A program made the translations under genes and the position numbers. 64,000 bases of DNA from CAZYFH01 sp965197395 (lineage in GTDB: Bacteria > Acidobacteriota > Vicinamibacteria > Vicinamibacterales > UBA8438): NCBI GenBank assembly GCA_965197395.1, contig CBDANB010000006.1, positions 868,001 through 932,000 of the forward strand. Direction: 5' to 3'. Below are positions 1 to 11,456 of this stretch, piece by piece. Position 1 is the stretch's first letter, and every line of letters begins with the position of its first letter. The notes beneath the pieces are model-generated. The model saw only the letters and a program-made list of their open reading frames with translations, had not been told where the DNA came from and made no database searches.

Positions 1-2
1 CA

Positions 3-3746
<3,744 letters not shown>

Positions 3747-3755
3747 ACGGGACCC

Positions 3756-5201
3756 ATGGGAAAACTGAAGGGGTTTCTCGACATCGAGCGTCGGACCGCG
3801 CCGACCCGCCCGGTGGCGAAGCGCGTGACCGACTGGCGCGAAGTCTATCTGCCGCATCCCGCACCCGACGTCCGCGCGCAGGGGGCTCGTTGCATGGACT
3901 GCGGCATCCCGTTCTGCCACGAGGGGTGCCCCCTCGGCAATCTGATTCCCGACTGGAACGACCTCGTGTATCGCGGCAACTGGCGGGCGGCCATCGACCG
4001 CTTGCACAAGACGAACAACTTTCCTGAATGGACCGGACGGCTGTGCCCGGCGCCATGCGAGGGATCGTGCGTGCTGGCGATCGACCGTCAGCCGGTCGCG
4101 ATCAAGTCGATCGAGCTGGCGGTCATCGAGCGGGCGTTCGAGGAACGGTGGATTCGCGCGACACCGCCGGCCGTGCGCACTGGCAAGACGGTGGCCATCG
4201 TCGGCTCTGGCCCGGCCGGTCTCGCCGCTGCAGACCAGCTCAACGGCGTCGGCCACACCGTCACGGTTTTCGAGAAAGCGGACCGGATCGGTGGGCTCCT
4301 GCGCTATGGCATCCCCGAATTCAAGATGGAGAAGCGGTTCCTGAACCGTCGCCTCCAGGTCCTGGAGGAGGAGGGCGTCCGCTTCCGCGCGGGCGTCAAC
4401 GTGGGGATCGACATGCCGGCCGACCGTATCCGCCGCGAGCACGACGCGATGCTCCTCGCCGGCGGGGCCGGCTGGCCACGCGACCTCGACGTGCCCGGAC
4501 GCGAGCTCGCGGGCGTCCATTTTGCCATGGACTATCTGACGCAGCAGAACCGCCGCTGCGAGGGGGACGTGGTCCCCGACGAGGGCACGATCACGGCGCG
4601 GGACAAGCATGTCGTCATCATCGGCGGCGGAGACACCGGTGCGGATTGCCTCGGCACCGTGCACCGGCAAGGCGCCCGATCGGTCGCGCAGTTCGAGCTA
4701 TTGCCGCGCCCGCCCGACGCGCGGGCCGGGGACAATCCCTGGCCGACATGGCCCCACGTTTTCCGCGTCTCGGCCGCCCACGAGGAAGGCGGTGATCGCC
4801 GCTACGCGGTATCGACCCAACGATTCGGCGGCGGGCAGAACGGCCGCGTCGAGAAGCTCTACGGCACGAAAGTCGAGATGACCCGTCGGAACGGGCGGCC
4901 GTCGTTCGATCCCGTCGCGGGTGGTGAGTTTCAGGTCGACGCCGACCTGGTGCTGCTGGCGATGGGGTTCCTGGGACCCGAGCGGCCGGGCATGCTGGCC
5001 GAGCTCGGGGTGCAGCTGACCAATCGCGGCAATGTCTGGCGGGATGCGAACTGGATGACCAGCGTGCCGGCTGTCTTCACGGCGGGCGACATGCAGCGCG
5101 GTCAATCGTTGATCGTGTGGGCGATCGCCGAGGGGCGGAGCGCCGCGCGGGGGATCGATGCCTATCTCATGGGCGCGTCCAGCCTCCCGGCGCCTGTCTA
5201 G
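3756..5201 (+). CDS. gltD: Glutamate synthase small subunit
   Basis: NADPH-oxidising small subunit of glutamate synthase, which passes electrons to GltB. 481 aa, the usual length. The N-terminus carries two 4Fe-4S cysteine groups, CMDCGIPFCHEGCP near residue 50 and CPAPCEGSC near residue 97. An FAD Rossmann motif (GSGPAGLAAADQL) follows near residue 150, an NADPH-binding motif (IIGGGDTGADC) near residue 290, and the conserved end FTAGDMQRGQSLIVWAI. It starts 9 bp after gltB, so it belongs to the gltBD operon. The role is secure from motifs and context. Confidence 0.97.
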   Translation: MGKLKGFLDIERRTAPTRPVAKRVTDWREVYLPHPAPDVRAQGARCMDCGIPFCHEGCPLGNLIPDWNDLVYRGNWRAAIDRLHKTNNFPEWTGRLCPAPCEGSCVLAIDRQPVAIKSIELAVIERAFEERWIRATPPAVRTGKTVAIVGSGPAGLAAADQLNGVGHTVTVFEKADRIGGLLRYGIPEFKMEKRFLNRRLQVLEEEGVRFRAGVNVGIDMPADRIRREHDAMLLAGGAGWPRDLDVPGRELAGVHFAMDYLTQQNRRCEGDVVPDEGTITARDKHVVIIGGGDTGADCLGTVHRQGARSVAQFELLPRPPDARAGDNPWPTWPHVFRVSAAHEEGGDRRYAVSTQRFGGGQNGRVEKLYGTKVEMTRRNGRPSFDPVAGGEFQVDADLVLLAMGFLGPERPGMLAELGVQLTNRGNVWRDANWMTSVPAVFTAGDMQRGQSLIVWAIAEGRSAARGIDAYLMGASSLPAPV

Positions 5202-5224
5202 CGCCGTTCCTGCCCTCCCTGACT

Positions 5225-5239
5225 TGGCACGTTCTTTGG
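5225..5239 (+). promoter_or_regulatory. Probable sigma-54 (-24/-12) promoter of the NifA-like activator
   Basis: TGGCACG at 5225-5231, four bases, then TTGG at 5236-5239. The -24 element is a perfect match to the RpoN consensus, and the -24 GG and -12 dinucleotide are exactly 12 bp apart. The -12 element is GG rather than GC. The predicted transcript start, about 12 bases on, falls near 5251. This favours the ATG at 5283 over the one at 5253 for the downstream gene and suggests autoregulation or nitrogen control. Confidence 0.6.
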
Positions 5240-5282
5240 AACGGGTTCGGCCATGGTTTCCAGGGCCGCCAAGACACGGACG

Positions 5283-6824
5283 ATGAAGAACCTGAAGACG
5301 CTCGCCGACGACGTCCGACCGCTGGCGATCCTCGCCGAGATCAACCAGGCGCTGACCGTCGCACAAAGCCCGCGGGCCGGTCTCCAGCGCGCACTCGAAC
5401 TGCTGGACCACGACTACGGCGTGATTCGCAGCGCGGTCGTGCTCGCCGACCCGGACACGGGACGGTTGCGGGTCGAGGCGTCAGCCGGCCTGACCGGCGC
5501 TGGCCGGCACGCGGAGTGGGAAATGGGCGAGGGGATCACCGGGCGCGTGGTAGCCAGCGGCAAGCCGGTCGTCGTGCCGCAGATCAGCCAGGAACCGATG
5601 TTTCTCCACCGGACCGGACGACGGCAGCAGGGGGCGCGCTCGGAGATCACGTTCATGTCGGTGCCGATCCCGGGCGAGCGACAGTCGATTGGCGCGCTGA
5701 ACGTCGATTTCCCCTTCGAGAAGACGCGTACCTACGATCGCGACCTGCATGTCTGTCGCGTCGTGTCAACCATGTTTGGTCAGGCGATTCGCCTCCAACA
5801 GGCCGCCGAGGCCGAGCGTCAGCGGCTGCTCGACGAAAACCTCCACTTGAAGGAGGAGTTGAAACAGCGCTACGACTTTTCCCACATCATCGGGACGAGC
5901 GGGCCCATGCGGCAGGTCTACGAGCAGATCGCGCGTGTCGCCGCAACCAACACGACCGTCCTGATTCGCGGCGAGTCTGGCACCGGCAAGGAGCTGATCG
6001 CACACGCCATCCACTACAACTCGCCGCGCGCCAAGAAGCCGTTCGTCAAGGTGAGCTGCGCGGCGCTCCCCGATTCCCTCATCGAATCCGAGCTGTTCGG
6101 ATACGAGAAGGGCGCCTTCACGGGCGCGGCGATCCGAAAAAAAGGCCGTTTCGAGCTGGCTGAAGGCGGTACGGTCTTCCTGGACGAGATCGGCGACATC
6201 AACCTCTCGACCCAGGTCAAGCTGCTCCGGGTGCTCCAGGAGAAGGAATTCGAGCGTCTTGGTGGCATCGCCTCCGTCAAGGCCAACGTCCGGATGATTG
6301 CCGCGACCAATGCCGACCTCGAGAAGGCCATCGCCGCGGGGACGTTTCGCGAGGACCTGCACTACCGGCTCGATGTGTTCACGATTTTTGTGCCGCCGCT
6401 CCGGGAGCGAAAGACCGATGTGTTGCTCCTCGCGGACAGCTTTCTCGACAAGTACTCCGTCGAGCACGGAAAGAGCGTCAAACGCATCTCGACCCCAGCC
6501 ATCGACATGTTCATGGCCTATCACTGGCCTGGCAACGTACGGGAGCTGGAGAACGCCATCGAGCGCGCGGTGCTGGTCTGCGACGGCAATGTCGTCCATG
6601 CCCATCACCTGCCGCCCTCGCTGCAGACCGGGGAAGCCTCGGGGACGACCACCAACGTCTCGCTGGCCGACGCCGTCGGCGCCTATGAGAAGGATCTCCT
6701 GCAGGACGCGCTCAAGACCACGCGCGGCAACCGGGTCAAGGCCGCCAAACTCCTCGACTCGACGGAACGCATCGTCAGCTACAAGGTGAAGAAACACGGC
6801 ATCGATTGCCGACGATTTCGGTAG
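5283..6824 (+). CDS. NifA-like sigma-54-dependent transcriptional activator (GAF-AAA+-Fis)
   Basis: Enhancer-binding protein that drives RNA polymerase-sigma54 open-complex formation by ATP hydrolysis. An N-terminal GAF sensor domain spans roughly residues 10-155 (VEASAGL, GEGITGRVVASGKPVVVPQI). The AAA+ domain has Walker A GESGTGKE, the sigma54-contact motif GAFTGA, Walker B GGTVFLDEIGD and the R-finger region. The C-terminus is a Fis-type helix-turn-helix (RGNRVKAAKLLDSTERIVSYKVKKHGID). There is no receiver domain, as in NifA. An upstream ATG at 5253 is possible, but it would sit almost at the predicted sigma-54 transcript start, so ATG 5283 (MKNLKTLADD) is preferred; length 513 aa. It sits between gltBD and glnB-amtB and is probably their nitrogen regulator. 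No nif genes are present, so a fixation role is not implied. Confidence 0.85.
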   Translation: MKNLKTLADDVRPLAILAEINQALTVAQSPRAGLQRALELLDHDYGVIRSAVVLADPDTGRLRVEASAGLTGAGRHAEWEMGEGITGRVVASGKPVVVPQISQEPMFLHRTGRRQQGARSEITFMSVPIPGERQSIGALNVDFPFEKTRTYDRDLHVCRVVSTMFGQAIRLQQAAEAERQRLLDENLHLKEELKQRYDFSHIIGTSGPMRQVYEQIARVAATNTTVLIRGESGTGKELIAHAIHYNSPRAKKPFVKVSCAALPDSLIESELFGYEKGAFTGAAIRKKGRFELAEGGTVFLDEIGDINLSTQVKLLRVLQEKEFERLGGIASVKANVRMIAATNADLEKAIAAGTFREDLHYRLDVFTIFVPPLRERKTDVLLLADSFLDKYSVEHGKSVKRISTPAIDMFMAYHWPGNVRELENAIERAVLVCDGNVVHAHHLPPSLQTGEASGTTTNVSLADAVGAYEKDLLQDALKTTRGNRVKAAKLLDSTERIVSYKVKKHGIDCRRFR

Positions 6825-7155
6825 ATCTTCGTGCCTACATTTTTGTTTCTATATAGATACGATCAGACGATAACGTCGTTCTAGGGGTTTTCCCCCTGTC
6901 CGACGAAGTGCACGACCATTGTTCCGTCCGTTCCCACTCCTCAACATCGTTCGATGACCGCAGCGGTCACGAGCGCCCCGCGGTCGGTACGCATACTTGC
7001 GGACGAATTGCGATGCTGACGGTGGCAACGTGATTGTCAATGTGTCTTCACTATTCTACATTTTTGTATGTCACAGCTAGCGTCAGTTCTCCCCGGCAAC
7101 GTGATCCACCCCGGCTTTTGGCATCCCTCTTCGACCGGGTGGCGCCGTGCGGTTC
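6825..7155. other. Intergenic region before the first PII gene, no gene seen
   Basis: About 330 bp with no convincing coding frame on either strand. It is more AT-rich than its surroundings and contains two similar stretches, ctacatttttgt near 6836 and 7056. A weak sigma-54 look-alike (TGGCAAC near 7023) lacks a good -12 GC. Sites for the upstream NifA-like activator would be expected here, but I cannot identify them without knowing its motif. Confidence 0.5.
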
Positions 7156-7171
7156 TGGATCGCGTCTTGCT
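7156..7171 (+). promoter_or_regulatory. Probable sigma-54 promoter of the glnB-amtB operon
   Basis: TGGATCG at 7156-7162, four bases, then TTGCT at 7167-7171. The GG and GC dinucleotides are exactly 12 bp apart as RpoN requires, the -12 element is perfect, and the -24 element has two mismatches. The predicted transcript start near 7182 leaves a leader of about 40 bases before the glnB ATG at 7224. This fits the classic NtrC/NifA-type control of glnK-amtB. Confidence 0.65.
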
Positions 7172-7223
7172 CTCAAGAATCCCGCAGTCGGCTTCGGCTC
7201 CGGGACTCGTTGGAGACCAACTC

Positions 7224-7562
7224 ATGAAACTCATCACGGCCATCATCAAACCGCACATGCTCGACGAGGTTCGCGACGCGCTCGCGAAGGCCAACATCCA
7301 GGGACTCACCGTCACCGAAGTCAAGGGATTCGGACGTCAGAAGGGACACACCGAGATCTATCGCGGCGCCGAGTACTCGGTCGACTTCGTGCCCAAGGTC
7401 AAGATCGATATCGTGGCCGACGACGGCCAGGTCGACTCCGTGATCGAGGCCATCACGACCTCCGCCCGGACCGGGGAGATTGGCGACGGGAAGATTTTCG
7501 TCAGCGACATGGGCCAGGCCGTTCGCATCAGGACCGGCGAGGCTGGACCGGCAGCCCTCTAG
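7224..7562 (+). CDS. glnB: Nitrogen regulatory protein PII (GlnK/GlnB type)
   Basis: Small trimeric PII signal protein that senses 2-oxoglutarate, ATP/ADP and uridylylation, and that plugs AmtB when nitrogen is plentiful. 112 aa, the standard length. The start MKLITAIIKPHML is the family start and has a Shine-Dalgarno-like tggag 8 bases upstream; longer frames reaching back to 7068 are not the gene. The T-loop carries the uridylylated tyrosine in GHTEIYRGAEY, and the C-terminal signature ARTGEIGDGKIFV is present. amtB follows 27 bp on, so this copy is functionally GlnK-like. A second PII gene lies at 14.0 kb. Confidence 0.96.
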   Translation: MKLITAIIKPHMLDEVRDALAKANIQGLTVTEVKGFGRQKGHTEIYRGAEYSVDFVPKVKIDIVADDGQVDSVIEAITTSARTGEIGDGKIFVSDMGQAVRIRTGEAGPAAL

Positions 7563-7589
7563 CTCGGGGAAGGACGGAGGAAGACGTCA

Positions 7590-8909
7590 ATGCAGAATGG
7601 ATCTCGTCGATCGATCACACGCGTGGCCGCGCCTGCGGCCCTGCTCCTTGTCGTCTTGGCGCCCGACATCGCGTTCGGCCAGGAGGCGTCGCAGGAGTTG
7701 TTCACGGTCAACAACACGTGGATGCTCGTCGCCACGTTCCTGGTGTTCATCATGCACCTCGGCTTCGCGTGCTTGGAGAGCGGGCTCACGCAGGCCAAGA
7801 ACACCGTCAACATCCTGTTCAAGAACACGGGCGTCATCGCCATCGGCCTCATCACGTATGCCGTGCTGGGGTTCAACCTGATGTATCCCGGCGACTTCTC
7901 CATCGGCCAGTTCTTCGGCTTCGCTGGCTTCGGTCTCGACCCGGGGGCCGAAGGCAACACCATCGCCTACGCCGACGGCGCCTATACCTACTGGACCGAT
8001 TTCATCTTCCAGGCGATGTTCGCGGCGACCGCGGCCACCATCGTCTCGGGTGCCGTCGCCGAGCGCATCAAGCTCACGTCGTTTCTCATCTTCACGACCA
8101 TCTACGTGGCGTTGATCTACACGATCGCCGGTTCGTGGAAGTGGGGCGGCGGGTGGCTCGATCAGATGGGTTTCTACGACTTCGCGGGCTCGACGCTGGT
8201 CCATTCGGTCGGCGGCTGGGGCGCGCTCGCGGGCATCATCGTGCTCGGCCCGCGTCTCGGGAAATACGTCCGGGGCCAGATCAAACCGATCGCGGGGCAC
8301 AGCATGCCACTCGCCACGATCGGCGTGTTCCTGCTGTGGCTGGGGTGGTTCGGGTTCAACGGCGGGTCGGTCCTCAGCGCCGATCCGGCGCTCGTCTCGC
8401 TGGTGTTCGTGACCACCTGCCTGGCGTCAGCCACTGGCATCATCGGCTCGATGCTCACGTCGTGGATGGTGCAACGCAAACCCGACCTGAGCATGGTGCT
8501 CAACGGGGCGCTGGCGGGGCTTGTCGGCATCACCGCCGGAGCCGACGTGGTAAGCGTCAACGAAGCGATGCTCATTGGGCTCATCGCCGGTGTCATCGTG
8601 GTCGCGTCCGTGCTGGCAATCGACCGCGCCCACCTCGATGACCCGGTGGGCGCCGTCTCCGTGCACCTCACGTGTGGAATCTGGGGCACGTTGGCCGTTG
8701 GCATCTTCAGCGCTGACCATTCGTTCATGACGCAGGTGGTTGGCGTCGGCGCGTATGGTGCGTTCGCCTTCGCAGCCGCGCTGTTGATCTTCTTCCTGTT
8801 GAAGGCCTCGATGGGCGTGCGTGTGAGCCCTGAAGAGGAACGGATAGGTCTCGACGTTGGTGAGCATGGAATGGAGGCATACGGCGGCTTCCAGATCACT
8901 CACCAGTAG
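7590..8909 (+). CDS. amtB: Ammonium channel/transporter Amt
   Basis: Trimeric inner-membrane ammonium channel, 439 aa. A signal peptide (residues 1-33, ending AFGQEAS) precedes about 11 membrane segments. Family motifs include MHLGFACLESGLTQAKN, the pore-lining FAATAATIVSGAVAERIK and FAGSTLVHSVGGWGALAGIIVLGPR, which holds the first of the twin histidines. The second part VGAVSVHLTCGIWGTLAVG carries the other. It is transcribed with the PII gene just upstream, the standard glnK-amtB pairing in which PII blocks the channel. A strong terminator follows 61 bp downstream. Confidence 0.97.
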   Translation: MQNGSRRSITRVAAPAALLLVVLAPDIAFGQEASQELFTVNNTWMLVATFLVFIMHLGFACLESGLTQAKNTVNILFKNTGVIAIGLITYAVLGFNLMYPGDFSIGQFFGFAGFGLDPGAEGNTIAYADGAYTYWTDFIFQAMFAATAATIVSGAVAERIKLTSFLIFTTIYVALIYTIAGSWKWGGGWLDQMGFYDFAGSTLVHSVGGWGALAGIIVLGPRLGKYVRGQIKPIAGHSMPLATIGVFLLWLGWFGFNGGSVLSADPALVSLVFVTTCLASATGIIGSMLTSWMVQRKPDLSMVLNGALAGLVGITAGADVVSVNEAMLIGLIAGVIVVASVLAIDRAHLDDPVGAVSVHLTCGIWGTLAVGIFSADHSFMTQVVGVGAYGAFAFAAALLIFFLLKASMGVRVSPEEERIGLDVGEHGMEAYGGFQITHQ

Positions 8910-8969
8910 CCGACAACGACGATCGCGATCGGTTCGCTGCGCGCACGTGACGTGTGGTGCGCATGGAAA

Positions 8970-9008
8970 GGCCGCCGTATCCCAGTGGGATGCGGCGGCC
9001 ACGTTTTT
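8970..9008 (+). terminator. Rho-independent terminator after amtB
   Basis: GGCCGCCG (8970-8977) pairs with CGGCGGCC (8993-9000). Inside it ATCCC pairs with GGGAT around a three-base loop, and TTTTT follows at 9004-9008. The long GC-rich stem and U-run make this a convincing terminator separating glnB-amtB from the porin genes. Confidence 0.85.
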
Positions 9009-9227
9009 GTTGGCGGCTCATCAGTGCTCCCTCCGGTCGAACTCGCGCCGCTAGCTGCAGGCGTGGATCGCACGAATAGACATAAATGAAGATGTCCGAG
9101 CAAATAACCACATTTATGTATGTTAGAAAATGGCCACCGGCAGGTTCCGAATCGAGTGAAAGCGATGGACTGGCCGGAAACCAGCGACAAACGGTGGTGG
9201 GCTCACCGGACCACATCCGGATCGCCA

Positions 9228-9243
9228 TGGCATGTCTCTTGCT
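9228..9243 (+). promoter_or_regulatory. Probable sigma-54 promoter of the first porin
   Basis: TGGCATG at 9228-9234, four bases, then TTGCT at 9239-9243. It differs from the RpoN consensus at one position and has exact 12-bp GG-GC spacing. The predicted start near 9254 leaves a leader of roughly 68 bases before the ATG at 9322. This is the best sigma-54 match in the window. The rest of the 8909-9322 gap shows only the amtB terminator. Confidence 0.7.
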
Positions 9244-9321
9244 TTTTTGACCGCCACAGCAACGTGGCTGGACGTCGATCTCGCCAGCCACCATCACGTC
9301 TCGAGGGAGGAGCGCGTACTC

Positions 9322-10230
9322 ATGAAGACCTGGAACTCTCGTTGGCTCTCACTACCGCTCGCCGCATTCGTGGCGCTCGGGATGTCCGTTCCCGCAGCGG
9401 CCCAGGTGCTCGAAATCGAACCGGCGATTGAAGAAGCCGAAGTCGAAGCCGAAGCCGAAGCCTCCCTCGAAGCGGCCGCCCAGGGCGGCGACATGCCCAA
9501 CTCCGGCGCCGTCGCGTTGGGTGCGGGCGTGGACTTCGCGTCCGAGTACTTCTTCCGCGGCATCGTCCAGGAAACCAGCGGGTTCATCGCTCAGCCGTTC
9601 CTCGAAGGGAGCATCACATTTGGCGAGGCGACGATCACGGCCGGCACATGGAGCAGCCTGCACTCGGCAGCCGAGGGTGGCGACCCGGAGATGTGGTACG
9701 AGACCGACTTCTACGCCGGCATCGGGTTCGGGGCCGGTGACGTGGGCATCGACGTGACCTACACCGCGTACATGAGCCCGAACCAGAGCTTTGGCACCGT
9801 CAAGGAAGTGGCGCTCGGGTTCGCCTACGACGACGGAATGCTCGGGCCGTACGCGACGTTTGCGTTCGAGGTCGATGGGCAGGCCGATGGCGGATTGAAC
9901 GAAGGCACCTATCTTGAGCTCGGCGTGGAGCCCGGGTTCGGTGTGGCGGACACGGACCTCAGCCTCTCGTTCCCCTTGGCGGTCGGGCTGAGCTTGAGCG
10001 ACTACTACGAGGCGTTCTCCCTCGCGAACCTCACGTTCATCAACGACACGTTCGGGTTCTTCAGCGTCGGCGCAAGCCTCGGCGTACCCCTGAGCGGTGT
10101 TCCGTCTGACTACGGCTCTTGGGAGCTCGCACTCGGCGTCCAGTTCCTCGCATTCGGTGACGGCCTGAAGGCGATCAACGGCGAAGACAACAAGGTGATC
10201 GGGACGTTCGGCATCGGTCTCGGATACTGA
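9322..10230 (+). CDS. TorF-like putative outer-membrane porin
   Basis: Predicted outer-membrane beta-barrel of the TorF/Gcw_chp family, 302 aa. The start MKTWNSRW has ggaggag 9 bases upstream and a clear signal peptide ending VPAAAQ. An acidic linker rich in E-A repeats (about residues 33-55) precedes the barrel. The family signature DFASEYFFRGIVQETSG, many alternating aromatic strands and a C-terminal IGLGY fit an Omp. A sigma-54 promoter lies about 80 bp upstream. Together with its place after glnB-amtB this suggests nitrogen-controlled entry of ammonium or small organic nitrogen compounds through the outer membrane. The substrate is not known from sequence. Confidence 0.85.
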   Translation: MKTWNSRWLSLPLAAFVALGMSVPAAAQVLEIEPAIEEAEVEAEAEASLEAAAQGGDMPNSGAVALGAGVDFASEYFFRGIVQETSGFIAQPFLEGSITFGEATITAGTWSSLHSAAEGGDPEMWYETDFYAGIGFGAGDVGIDVTYTAYMSPNQSFGTVKEVALGFAYDDGMLGPYATFAFEVDGQADGGLNEGTYLELGVEPGFGVADTDLSLSFPLAVGLSLSDYYEAFSLANLTFINDTFGFFSVGASLGVPLSGVPSDYGSWELALGVQFLAFGDGLKAINGEDNKVIGTFGIGLGY

Positions 10231-10420
10231 TGATCGGACGTCGGTCGTGTGGGTCTGGCCCTACGCTCCCTCACGAGTAGGGACCATCGTGGCTCGCCTC
10301 AACGCGTATCGAACGCGGTGCAAGATCTTGTAAGATACGTCGGTTGCCCAGGCGGACAATCCGGTACGCAGCGCGACATACCGCGGAGAGCACTCGACGA
10401 AGCTGGCTGGGCCCTATGCG

Positions 10421-11251
10421 GTGGTCGCGCTCTGGAGCGCGGCGTTGATCACGATGCCACAGCCGGCACAGGCGCAGGGCAACGACGGCAAGCTTTCGGT
10501 GTCGATGGGAGTGGATGCCAGTCACGCCTACTTCTTCCGCGGAATCAAGCAGGAACGGCAGGGCCTCGTCGTGCAGCCCTTTGCGGACGCGTCGTTCGCG
10601 CTCTTCGAGGACGGTGAGGGCCTCACGGACGTGACCCTGACGATCGGGCAATGGAACAGCCTGCATTCGGGCCCGAGCGGCACCGAGGGTCCGGCCGCCA
10701 ATGTCGCCTCGTGGTACGAATCCGACTTCTTCACAGGCGTCACGCTTGGCCTCGAGAACTGGGAGGCCGGCATCACCTACACGTCGTATCTCAGCCCGAA
10801 CGACTCGTTCGGGACCATTCATGAGCTCAGCCTGGCGTTGAGCATGGACGATAGCGAGCTGCTCGACGGCTTCGCGCTGGCCCCGCACGTCGGGATCGCC
10901 ATCGAGCTGAGCGGCCAGGCGGACGGTGGCGCCAGCGAAGGTGCGTATCTCGAGCTTGGGGTCGAGCCGGGCCTGCAGCTTCTCGAGGGCGGGGCGTCCG
11001 TGGGGTTCCCCGTCACGTTGGGCGTGAGCCTCAACAACTATTATGAGGATGGTGCCGGTTTCAATGACACCTTCGGGTATTTCGATGTCGGCGCGGTCGG
11101 GAGTTTCCCGCTCGGCGTGCCCGAGTCGGCGGGGAGCTGGGAGCTTACCGGAGGCGTGCATCTGCTGGCGCTCGGGAATTACCTCGAGGCCATCAATGAC
11201 GGTGACCAGTTTCAGGTAGTCGGATCGTTCGGCTTCAGCATCGGGTACTAG
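10421..11251 (+). CDS. Second TorF-like outer-membrane porin, start uncertain
   Basis: Paralogue of the preceding porin. Shared stretches include HAYFFRGIKQERQG, a matching YTSYLSPNDSFGTI, GQADGGASEGAYLELGVEPG and the terminal GFSIGY. The only ordinary start codon is GTG 10421. It leaves a short signal sequence (VALWSAALITMPQPAQAQ) without the usual basic residues. The frame is open back to 10334 and holds KLAGPYAVVALW just upstream, so the true start may be a rare codon there, or the 5' end may be damaged. No sigma-54 site was found in the 190-bp gap. Probably a duplicate expressed from its neighbour or its own promoter. Confidence 0.78.
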   Translation: MVALWSAALITMPQPAQAQGNDGKLSVSMGVDASHAYFFRGIKQERQGLVVQPFADASFALFEDGEGLTDVTLTIGQWNSLHSGPSGTEGPAANVASWYESDFFTGVTLGLENWEAGITYTSYLSPNDSFGTIHELSLALSMDDSELLDGFALAPHVGIAIELSGQADGGASEGAYLELGVEPGLQLLEGGASVGFPVTLGVSLNNYYEDGAGFNDTFGYFDVGAVGSFPLGVPESAGSWELTGGVHLLALGNYLEAINDGDQFQVVGSFGFSIGY

Positions 11252-11456
11252 CCCACTCGGCTTCGGCTACACAACCGTCTCCTCGACGCGAGGCCCGTCC
11301 CCTCAGTCGAACAGCGGCATCCGCGCAGCTGTCGGGCGAGACCCGCGCTCTACGACGCGACGGGCGGGTGGGCGGGTCGTGAAAACACCGCGCGCGGCGC
11401 GCCTGGCCCGATGTCGAGCTGGAGTCACATCGAACACCGGAAGGCCAACAACCACC

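Noticed and set aside
5283..6824. Nitrogen-fixation locus based on the NifA-like gene
   Set aside because: No nif structural or assembly genes are present; the neighbours are ammonium assimilation genes.
7023..7037. A further sigma-54 promoter before glnB (TGGCAAC...TTGT)
   Set aside because: The -12 element lacks GC, and the site at 7156 is better and closer.
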